The position numbers were made by a program, and so were the translations under genes. Source: Microbacterium sp. cx-55 (GTDB lineage Bacteria > Actinomycetota > Actinomycetes > Actinomycetales > Microbacteriaceae). From it: a stretch of 64,000 bases of DNA. The stretch lies in contig NZ_CP088261.1 of NCBI RefSeq assembly GCF_021117345.1, positions 186,001-250,000 of the forward strand. The letters are read 5' to 3'. Under the pieces are notes generated by a model that saw only the letters and a program-made list of their open reading frames with translations, had not been told where the DNA came from and ran no database searches. Positions 14,835-21,857 of the stretch are shown one piece after another; the first letter of the stretch is position 1, and the number at the start of each line of letters is the position of its first letter.

Positions 14835-15284
14835 ATGTTCAACGCTGCGATCGGGCTGATCGTTCTGAGCGCTCTGGGAGCGGCCATGGTGGGGTGGGCC
14901 GTCCCGTTGTACACATTCATCCGCGAGAACATGGCGCAGGCTCTGGGGCGTGCGAGCCGGGTGCTCTTTTCCACGGAACGTGGATGGATGCTGCTCGTCG
15001 GGTTCGGGGCGGTCGTGGAGGTCATTGCGGTCGCGTGGTTCGTGTCGATGCTGCACGCGACAGCGGCGTGGAGCGGGGCCAATGGGTCGTCCGCGACCGT
15101 GGTCGGCTACTTCGCGAGTGCGGTGCTGGCGGTCCTCGCGCTGTGGGTGGGGGTTCCGATCCGCAATGCTCTGAGACCGGTCATCGCCCGTGAATGGGTG
15201 GCGACCCTCATCGCGGTGAGCATCCCGGTGGTGTGCGTGGTCGTCTCGTGGTGGTGTGCCTTCGCTCTGTGGGCGGCGAAGTAG
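14835..15284 (+). CDS. four-helix membrane protein, function unknown
   Basis: 149 aa. ATG 14835 (or GTG 14832) begins MFNAAIGLIVLSALGAAMVG. Four hydrophobic segments lie at about 3-25, 48-72, 84-105 and 120-145, with short polar loops. No motif is recognised. A promoter-like TAGGAT (14801-14806) precedes a six-codon frame (ATG 14815, MSIWYR, stop overlapping GTGATG at the real start), so a minimal leader peptide could be coupled to this gene. It lies upstream of the FluC pair but is separated by about 110 bp and that pair's own promoter. Confidence 0.7.
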   Translation: MFNAAIGLIVLSALGAAMVGWAVPLYTFIRENMAQALGRASRVLFSTERGWMLLVGFGAVVEVIAVAWFVSMLHATAAWSGANGSSATVVGYFASAVLAVLALWVGVPIRNALRPVIAREWVATLIAVSIPVVCVVVSWWCAFALWAAK

Positions 15285-15380
15285 GAGCGGTCGTCGAATC
15301 GTGGGCCGCAATCGCGAGGACGCGGGGCCATGAGTCGAGAAGCATCCCGCCCGCAGCGAGAAGCGCCGCACCGGCCGAAC

Positions 15381-15386
15381 TACTCT
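15381..15386 (+). promoter_or_regulatory. leaderless promoter -10 TACTCT of fluC pair
   Basis: TACTCT, six bases, GTG 15393. A leaderless message leaves no room for a fluoride riboswitch, and none was found upstream. Confidence 0.6.
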
Positions 15387-15392
15387 GGGCGC

Positions 15393-15809
15393 GTGGCATC
15401 TCGCAGCGGGTTCTCGTGGGCGCATCTGGGGCTCGTCGTGCTCGGCGGTGCGCTCGGCACGGCTGCACGCGCCGGGCTGCTCCTCATCGCGGTGCCGGTG
15501 TGGCAGACCCTTGTCGTGCCGGTGATCAACCTGCTCGGCGGGCTGCTGCTCGGTGTCCTCACCGGGTTGCTCGTGCGACACGGCGACACGTCGCGCGCGC
15601 GGGCGGCGCGGCAGTTCTTCGGCACCGGAGTGCTCGGCGGGTTCACGACCTACAGCACCTTCGCGCTGCAGGCAGCGGAGGGTGCCTCGCTCTGGCTGAC
15701 CCTCGGCACCGCGGTTCTCGGGGTGGTCGCCGCGCTCGTCGGGCTGCGGCTCGCGCGGGGGCCGCATGGCGAGCCCCGCGGCAGCGCACGTGGGGCGGCG
15801 ACCCCGTGA
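15393..15809 (+). CDS. crcB: fluoride channel FluC/CrcB, subunit 1
   Basis: 138 aa, four hydrophobic segments. FluC channels export toxic fluoride across the inner membrane. Family marks: GGALGTAAR near residue 20, VINLLGGLLLGVLTGLL (Asn in helix 2) and FFGTGVLGGFTTYSTFALQ (about 72-90), the last being the pore signature with its Phe/Thr/Ser residues. GTG 15393 is set by the leaderless promoter; a longer in-frame upstream start at 15330 adds a polar stretch not usual in the family. It overlaps the next gene by GTGA, and the two probably form a heterodimeric channel with opposite topologies, as in other Gram-positive pairs. Confidence 0.94.
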   Translation: MASRSGFSWAHLGLVVLGGALGTAARAGLLLIAVPVWQTLVVPVINLLGGLLLGVLTGLLVRHGDTSRARAARQFFGTGVLGGFTTYSTFALQAAEGASLWLTLGTAVLGVVAALVGLRLARGPHGEPRGSARGAATP

Positions 15810-16174
15810 GCCCCGCCGTCTTCGTGCTCGTTGCGGTCGCCGGTGGCGTCGGGGCCGGGCTCCGGTACGTGCTCGACCTGTGGGTGACGTCGATCGCGGG
15901 CACGCGTTTCCCGTGGGGAACGCTCGTCATCAACGTCGTGGGCTCGTTCGCGCTCGGGCTGCTCGTCGGAGCGGTGACGGATGCCGACATCCTCGCCGTC
16001 ATCGGCATCGGAATCCTCGGCGGTTTCACGACCTTCAGTTCCGTGGCCACCGCGAGCGCCGTGCTCTGGGACGAGCGGCGGAACACTGCATCCGTCGTCA
16101 ACGCCCTGGGGACCCTGGTGCTCACGGTCGCTGCGGCCTCCGGCGGCCTCGCGCTCGCCGCACTGCTCGCCTGA
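15806..16174 (+). CDS. crcB: fluoride channel FluC/CrcB, subunit 2
   Basis: 122 aa. Paralogue of the preceding gene, with GGVGAGLRYVLDLWV, TLVINVVGSFALGLLVG and GIGILGGFTTFSSVATAS. Four hydrophobic segments. It starts at GTG 15806, overlapping the stop of subunit 1 (GTGA), which gives strict co-translation expected for obligate heterodimer subunits. A charge pattern opposite to subunit 1 would fit antiparallel assembly, though I have not computed it. The region after its stop carries several copies of CCTGACGC before the next promoter. Confidence 0.94.
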   Translation: MSPAVFVLVAVAGGVGAGLRYVLDLWVTSIAGTRFPWGTLVINVVGSFALGLLVGAVTDADILAVIGIGILGGFTTFSSVATASAVLWDERRNTASVVNALGTLVLTVAAASGGLALAALLA

Positions 16175-16276
16175 CGCGCTGCTCGCCTGACGCCCTGACG
16201 CCCTGACGCCCTGACGCTCCGCCGTTCTTCCGCTCGCAACCGGAGATCGCGGCACCCCCGCGTGCGATACTTGGCT

Positions 16277-16294
16277 CGATACAGCCATGTATCG
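16277..16294. promoter_or_regulatory. palindromic operator candidate upstream of RND gene
   Basis: CGATACA-GCCA-TGTATCG is a perfect 7+7 inverted repeat. A -10-like GATACT (16266-16271) lies just upstream, so the dyad would cover the transcription start, as TetR-type repressor sites do. No TetR gene adjoins it. Confidence 0.6.
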
Positions 16295-16355
16295 TGCCGC
16301 ATCGCGGCGACGCCTCCTTCCCCCGGTTCGCGCCGGCCGTCACGAAAGCGCGCCC

Positions 16356-19300
16356 GTGTCTTCACTCGCCGTCCTGAGTCTCAAGAACCGCGCGCTGATC
16401 GCGCTCATCACGATCGTGGCGGCCATCTTCGGCTCGCTCGCTCTCGTGAACGCCAAGCAGGAACTCATTCCGTCGATCGAGCTTCCGGTGCTGTCGATCG
16501 TGACGACCTACCCGGGAGCCTCTCCCGACGTCGTGAACAACGATGTCTCGACGCCGATCGAGACCGCGATCCAGGGCGTGCCGGGGCTCGAGTCGACGAC
16601 CGCCACGAGCACGACCAACGCGTCCATCATCCAGGCGTCGTTCACCTACGGCACTGATCTCGCGACCTCCGAGCAGAAGATCCTGCAGGCCATCAACCGC
16701 ATCGAGTCGCAGCTGCCGGCCGATGTCGAGCCGAACGTGATCTCGGCGAGCATCGACGACTTCCCTGTGGTGCAGATCGCGGTCACCGGCTACGACGATG
16801 AAGCCGCCGCGCAGTCCGCCCTCGAATCGAGCGTGGTTCCCGAGCTCCAGGACGTCGACGGCGTCAACGCCGCGCAGATCGTCGGCGGCATCGGTGAGCG
16901 CATCACGATCACCCCCGATCAGGCGGCACTCGCCGAGCGCGGATTCACGCAGCAGGCGATCACCGACGCGCTCGATGCGAACGGCGTGCTGTTCCCGGGC
17001 GGCGAGATCACCCAGTCCGATCAGACCCTGACGGTGCAGACGGGCGCGAAGATCACGTCGGTCGACGAGCTCGCATCGCTGCCGCTCGTGCCGACGGATG
17101 CGGCGCAGTTCGGTGCGGGCGCCGTCACGATCGGCGACGTCGCGGCCGTGGCCGAGGTGGCCGACCCCGTCACGTCGATCTCCCGGGTCGACGGCGAAGC
17201 GGCGCTCACGATCGCGGTGACCAAGCTCCCGTCGGCCAACACGGTCGACGTGTCGCGCGGCATCCTGGACGTGCTGCCCACGCTCGAAGATGACGTGCCC
17301 GGCGCAACCTTCACCGTGGTCTTCGACCAGGCGCCGTTCATCCAGCAGTCGATCGAAGCGCTCGCTCAGGAGGGCCTGCTCGGCCTCGTCTTCGCGGTGC
17401 TCGTGATCCTGCTCTTCTTGCTCTCGGTGCGTTCCACGCTCGTGACCGCGATCTCGATTCCGACGAGCGTGCTGATCACGTTCATCGGAATCCAGGCCTT
17501 CGGGTACTCCCTCAACATCCTCACCCTCGGTGCCCTGACGATCGCCATCGGCCGCGTCGTGGACGACTCGATCGTCGTGATCGAGAACATCAAACGGCAT
17601 TACGTGCGGGGCGCCGACAAGCTCGCCTCGATCCTGCTCGCCGTCCGGGAGGTGGCCGCGGCGATCACCGCGTCGACCCTGACGACCGTCGCCGTCTTCC
17701 TGCCGATCGCGTTCGTCGGAGACCTGACGGGCGAACTGTTCCGCCCCTTTGCGCTGACCGTTACGATCGCGATGGTCTCGTCGCTCCTCGTGGCGCTGAC
17801 CATCGTGCCCGTGCTGGCGTACTGGTTCCTGCGCCCCGGCAAGCCTGTCCTCGACGAGAACGGTGCGCAGATCGATCCGGAGGACCCGGCCGCGCCGCCG
17901 AGCCGGCTGCAGAAGGCGTACCTGCCGGCGCTGCGGTGGACGCTCTCGCACGGCTTCATCACCCTGCTCCTCGCGGTCGTCGTGCTCGCCGGCACGCTCC
18001 TCGCCGTGCCGCTGATGAAGGTCAACTTCCTCGGCGACAGCGGTCAGAACACGCTCACCGTGACCCAGGAGCTGGCGCCGGCCGCGAGCCTCGACGCCGA
18101 AGACGCCGCCGCGCAGCGCGTAGAGCAGGCGCTCGTCGACCTCGACGGCGTGCAGACCGTGCAGGTCTCGATCGGTTCGACCGGTTCGGCGCTGCGCGAC
18201 GCGTTCAGCGGTGGGGGCGCCGGAGTCACCTACTCGATCACGACGGATGCGGACGCAGACCAGGCCGAGGTGCGCGCTGCGGTGCAGTCCGCGGTCGCCG
18301 ACCTCGACGACGTCGGCACCATCACGGTCGCCGCGGCCGGCGGTGGATTCGGCTCGAGCGACATCGAGGTCGACGTCACCGCGCCCGATGCGAGCACGCT
18401 CCAGAACGCGACGGATGCGGTCGTCGCGTCGCTGCAGGCCCGCGACGGGCTCGGCCAGGTGTCGAGCAACCTCGCCGCATCGCTTCCGTACATCAGTGTC
18501 GCGGTCGATCGCGCGGCGGCCGCCGAGCGGGGTCTTTCCGAGGTCGCTGTCGGCGGGCTCGTCTCGAACACCATGCAGCCGCGCCAGATCGGCACGATCG
18601 AGGTCGATGAGACCGCGGTCACCGTCTACCTCGCGGCGTCGGCCACGCCGGCCACGATCGACGATCTCCGCGCCCTGCAGATCCCGACGGCGACCGGCCC
18701 GGTGCGGCTCGACGAGATCGCGACCGTCGACCAGACCGACGGCCCGACATCGATCACCACGGAGCGCGGCCAGCGCACCGCGACCGTGACGGTCACCCCG
18801 CAGAGCGACGACCTGAACGCCGCGTCGACGCTCGTGAACGAGGCGCTCGCCGACACCGACCTGCCGCAGGGCGCCGACGCATCCGTCGGCGGCGTGCTGA
18901 CGCAGCAGCAGGACGGCTTCGCTCAGCTCGGTCTCGCCATGCTCGCCGCCATCCTGATCGTCTACATCATCATGGTGGCGACGTTCCGGTCGCTGCGTCA
19001 GCCGCTGCTGCTGCTCGTCTCGGTGCCGTTCGCGGCGACGGGCGCGATCCTGCTGCAGATCGTCAGCGGCATCCCGCTCGGCATCGCGTCGCTGATCGGT
19101 GTCATCATGCTGATCGGCATCGTGGTGACCAACGCGATCGTGCTCGTCGACCTGGTCAACCAGTACCGGGAGAAGGGTCTGAGCACGTTCGACGCGACGA
19201 TCGCCGGCGGCTCACGGCGTCTGCGCCCGATCCTGATGACCGCTCTTGCGACGATCTTCGCCCTCACGCCGATGGCGCTCGGGATCACCGGTCACGGCGG

Positions 19301-19538
19301 GTTCATCTCCCAGCCGCTGGCGATCGTCGTTATCGGCGGGTTGGTGTCGTCGACCGTGCTGACCCTGCTCGTGCTGCCGACGCTGTACAACCTCGTCGAG
19401 GGCGCACGCGAACGTCGCGCCGCGCGTCGAGACGAGGCTCCGGACGACGACGGCGGAGACGACGCGGAACCGCATGCTGCCCCGAGCGGACCTGCTCCGA
19501 CGCGTCGAGCGCTCCGCTCGAAGGGGTCTGCGGCCTGA
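16356..19538 (+). CDS. RND-family efflux permease (AcrB/HAE type)
   Basis: 1060 aa from GTG 16356. A proton-driven inner-membrane efflux pump of the HAE1/AcrB superfamily. Helix 1 (about 10-30) is followed by a first porter domain with TYPGASPDVVNNDVSTPIETAIQGVPG, then helices 2-6 with TIAIGRVVDDSIVVIENIKRH, where the Asp-Asp pair is the proton relay. A second porter domain follows, then the C-terminal helices with GIVVTNAIVLVDLVNQYREKG and a charged tail. No membrane-fusion protein is encoded beside it, as is common in Gram-positives where the pump acts alone. ATG 16287 would add 23 basic residues absent from the family, so GTG 16356 is preferred. The last 209 bp overlap the convergent DUF998 gene. 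Confidence 0.93.
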   Translation: MSSLAVLSLKNRALIALITIVAAIFGSLALVNAKQELIPSIELPVLSIVTTYPGASPDVVNNDVSTPIETAIQGVPGLESTTATSTTNASIIQASFTYGTDLATSEQKILQAINRIESQLPADVEPNVISASIDDFPVVQIAVTGYDDEAAAQSALESSVVPELQDVDGVNAAQIVGGIGERITITPDQAALAERGFTQQAITDALDANGVLFPGGEITQSDQTLTVQTGAKITSVDELASLPLVPTDAAQFGAGAVTIGDVAAVAEVADPVTSISRVDGEAALTIAVTKLPSANTVDVSRGILDVLPTLEDDVPGATFTVVFDQAPFIQQSIEALAQEGLLGLVFAVLVILLFLLSVRSTLVTAISIPTSVLITFIGIQAFGYSLNILTLGALTIAIGRVVDDSIVVIENIKRHYVRGADKLASILLAVREVAAAITASTLTTVAVFLPIAFVGDLTGELFRPFALTVTIAMVSSLLVALTIVPVLAYWFLRPGKPVLDENGAQIDPEDPAAPPSRLQKAYLPALRWTLSHGFITLLLAVVVLAGTLLAVPLMKVNFLGDSGQNTLTVTQELAPAASLDAEDAAAQRVEQALVDLDGVQTVQVSIGSTGSALRDAFSGGGAGVTYSITTDADADQAEVRAAVQSAVADLDDVGTITVAAAGGGFGSSDIEVDVTAPDASTLQNATDAVVASLQARDGLGQVSSNLAASLPYISVAVDRAAAAERGLSEVAVGGLVSNTMQPRQIGTIEVDETAVTVYLAASATPATIDDLRALQIPTATGPVRLDEIATVDQTDGPTSITTERGQRTATVTVTPQSDDLNAASTLVNEALADTDLPQGADASVGGVLTQQQDGFAQLGLAMLAAILIVYIIMVATFRSLRQPLLLLVSVPFAATGAILLQIVSGIPLGIASLIGVIMLIGIVVTNAIVLVDLVNQYREKGLSTFDATIAGGSRRLRPILMTALATIFALTPMALGITGHGGFISQPLAIVVIGGLVSSTVLTLLVLPTLYNLVEGARERRAARRDEAPDDDGGDDAEPHAAPSGPAPTRRALRSKGSAA

Positions 19539-20496
19539 CGTCCGACTCTCCCGCGCGCGGCGTCGCGCGGGGCGGTGTCGCGACGATCACCGTCTCGACA
19601 CCGGCGTCGGCCTGCGTCGGGGCGACGGATGCGGGGGCGTCGGCCGTTTCGATCGTGAACGTGTCGTCGGCTTCGGCGACGGTGGCTTCGGCAAAGACGG
19701 CGTCAGCGACGACGGCTTCCGCGCGGACGGGAACGGGCGCGGCGAGCACGGATGCGGGCGCCGCAGCGCGGGCAGCAGCGGCTTCGGCGAGCGCGGCGTC
19801 GCGGCGCACGCAGAGCGCGAGGCATCCGAGGAAGATCCCCGACCAGCCGAAGATCGCCCCGAAGGCGATGACCTCGAACAGGGCGAGGTTGATCTGGCCG
19901 GTGACGAACACCCAGGCGCCCGCGAACACGCCCGCGAAGACGAGGACCGTCGCCAGCACCAGGCGGCGCGGCATCCGGTGCATCAGGAACGGGCTCGTTA
20001 CGAGCAGGCCGGCGAACCCGAGCACCATGGCGGCGGCGACGCGGTCGTGCACGAATCCGTTGGAGTTGAGCGGGACGCAGCCCACGAGCGACAGGTTGAC
20101 GCCCATGATCGAGTACATGATGCGCGTGGTGCGGGCGGCGCCGCGTCGGATGCGTCCGGGCGCGAGAGCGCGCAGCTCGCGCGCGACGGCGCCGGCGTAG
20201 ATCACGACGAGGATTCCGCCGGCGATGAGCGCGCCGTTGAAGAATGCCGCTGATCCGTTCTTGAACGTGCCCAGCTGGCTGAAATGCAGGTGCCACCAGA
20301 CGGGGTCGGTGGTCGTGGCGATGGAGATCCCGATGCCGACGAGCATGGTCGTGCCGATCAGTACCGCGAGGCGGGAGGCTGATGCGGCGCGCAGACGCTC
20401 GACCCACGCCAGCGCCCCCGTGCGCTCTGGAGGAGTCGGCCCTGCCACCGCCACCGCGGGGAAGAATACGACGAAAGAAGAAACAGCAGAACGCAT
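19330..20496 (-). CDS. DUF998-like multi-pass membrane protein with long tail
   Basis: 388 aa from ATG 20496 (MRSAVSS). Six to seven hydrophobic segments lie between about residues 5 and 240, with a DUF998-like arrangement (FNGALIAGGILVVIYAGAVAREL, MGVNLSLVGCVPLN, HDRVAAAMVLGFAGLLVTSPFLMHRMPRRLVLATVLVFAGVFAGAWVF). A long low-complexity Ala/Val/Pro tail (about 245-320) follows, then an Arg-rich end. No stop codon occurs before 19330, so the tail is encoded antisense to the last 209 bp of the RND gene. A minus-strand -10 TACCTT is at 20620-20625. Membrane topology is sure, family assignment moderate. The antisense tail could be a recent stop-codon loss. Confidence 0.75.
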   Translation of the reverse strand: MRSAVSSFVVFFPAVAVAGPTPPERTGALAWVERLRAASASRLAVLIGTTMLVGIGISIATTTDPVWWHLHFSQLGTFKNGSAAFFNGALIAGGILVVIYAGAVARELRALAPGRIRRGAARTTRIMYSIMGVNLSLVGCVPLNSNGFVHDRVAAAMVLGFAGLLVTSPFLMHRMPRRLVLATVLVFAGVFAGAWVFVTGQINLALFEVIAFGAIFGWSGIFLGCLALCVRRDAALAEAAAARAAAPASVLAAPVPVRAEAVVADAVFAEATVAEADDTFTIETADAPASVAPTQADAGVETVIVATPPRATPRAGESDVRPQTPSSGALDASEQVRSGQHAVPRRLRRRRPEPRLDARRDVRVRPRRGCTASAARAGSARSTTPTRR

Positions 20497-20709
20497 GCGG
20501 GTACCCTCCACCCAGACGGACACCGATAAACCGCCGGTGGAGTCGCGTGGATCCCCGCCCCGCACCGGATGACGAGCGCCAGACCCTGAATCCGGCGCGG
20601 CAGAAAGACTGCCGGTCTAAAGGTATCGGTCGCGGGTTAACGCTGACCCCGGAGTGTGTTACCTCTTAACGCAGAAATCCGGGCATTCAGGGTCGATCAG
20701 GGCGTGCGC

Positions 20710-21615
20710 TCACGCGTGCAGCGTGATTCCCCACCGCAGATGCCAGGCCTCGCCGTGTTCGAGCCAGCGGAGGTCGCGCCCGGAGTTGAGCGCATCGGCC
20801 GGCGCCGTCATGGGCTCGATGGCCAGCGCGAGGTCGTGTCCGGGGTACCGGTCGGTCGTGAAGAGCTGCAGGTACTCGAACCCCTCGCCCGCCCACAGCT
20901 CGACCCGCCGCCCGTCGGGGGCGTGCAGGATCGCACGAATGAGGCCATCCGCCCCGCGGGGGATTCCCGTGAATGCCGCGTCGAGAGCGAGGTCGCCGAC
21001 CCGCCGCGGGACGCGGAGATCGTGCTCCTCGTCGAGGGGCTCCTCGGCGATCGGGAGGTTCCGCTCATCGAGGCGGAACCAGGACGCGGCATCCAGCTCG
21101 AGGCGAAGGTCGGCGGTCGCGGCGTCGGAGAAGCACAGATAGGGGTGGATGCCGACCGCCACGGGAGCAGCGGCCGCCCCCACGTTGACGATCTCGTGCT
21201 CGACCGTGATGCCCGCATCCGTCAGCGTGTAGATCACCCGGGTCTCGAGGTGAAACGGGTACCCGGTCTGGGGAACGACAGCGGCCGCCAGCGTGACCGC
21301 ATCCGCGGAGGTCGCGACCGGCCGGTACGGCGTGAACCGCAGCAGACCGTGCGAGGCGTTGCCGAACTTCGGCTCCGAGATGGCGAGCTGGTACGTCTGC
21401 CCGCGCTGGGTCCAGAGGCCATCGCGGATGCGGTTCGGCCAGGGAACGAGCACGACACCGGATGCGGCCGGTGTCGGCAGGTCGTCGGCGTATCGCGGCA
21501 CGAGATCCACGTCGCCCACGCGCAGGGCACGGAGCGCGGCGCCCACTTGGGCGATCTCCGCAGACCCCCGCTCGGAACGGAGGGTGAAACGGTGACCGGT
21601 CGGATCGGCGCTCAT
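20710..21615 (-). CDS. aldose 1-epimerase family protein
   Basis: 301 aa, the usual length for the YeaD/GalM superfamily. These beta-sandwich enzymes interconvert alpha and beta anomers of hexoses in the cytosol. Visible marks: VLVPWPNRIRDGLW near residue 55 (Asn-Arg substrate contacts), FGNASHGLLR with the His (about 84-95), the second-His segment VAVGIHPYLCF (about 150-160) and the catalytic Glu in LALAIEPMTAPADALNSG. The start is fixed by the leaderless promoter at 21622-21627. No galactose operon genes are near, so the physiological sugar is unknown. Confidence 0.9.
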   Translation of the reverse strand: MSADPTGHRFTLRSERGSAEIAQVGAALRALRVGDVDLVPRYADDLPTPAASGVVLVPWPNRIRDGLWTQRGQTYQLAISEPKFGNASHGLLRFTPYRPVATSADAVTLAAAVVPQTGYPFHLETRVIYTLTDAGITVEHEIVNVGAAAAPVAVGIHPYLCFSDAATADLRLELDAASWFRLDERNLPIAEEPLDEEHDLRVPRRVGDLALDAAFTGIPRGADGLIRAILHAPDGRRVELWAGEGFEYLQLFTTDRYPGHDLALAIEPMTAPADALNSGRDLRWLEHGEAWHLRWGITLHA

Positions 21616-21621
21616 GCGTTC

Positions 21622-21627
21622 AGCGTA
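21622..21627 (-). promoter_or_regulatory. leaderless promoter -10 TACGCT of epimerase gene
   Basis: On the minus strand TACGCT is followed by six bases and the ATG at 21615. Confidence 0.6.
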
Positions 21628-21766
21628 GACGGCACGCGCTCGGCACTCTTCCAGGCCGGTGCGCTACTCTTGAGGGTCGGCTCTGGACACCGCGCATGTT
21701 GTGCGGATGGGTTTGTGAGTTCTAGGGGCCGATGGTGAGTGCCGATCGGCACACATGATCATCATC

Positions 21767-21772
21767 GATAAT
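21767..21772 (+). promoter_or_regulatory. -10 GATAAT of DEAD-box helicase gene
   Basis: GATAAT is the strongest -10 match ahead of the helicase gene. It gives a leader of about 80 nt before ATG 21858. Perfect short palindromes GCCGATCGGC (21741-21750) and ATGATCAT (21755-21762) lie just upstream. Confidence 0.55.
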
Positions 21773-21857
21773 GGCCCCCGGATGACGGATGTCCCGGGTT
21801 ATCCCCGCGTGCGCGCGGGTGCTGTTCTCGTTCGAGAGAACCCAGAAGGACACACGC

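Noticed and set aside
15285..15392. Fluoride riboswitch ahead of the FluC pair
   Set aside because: No conserved crcB RNA core words are visible, and the leaderless promoter leaves no leader.
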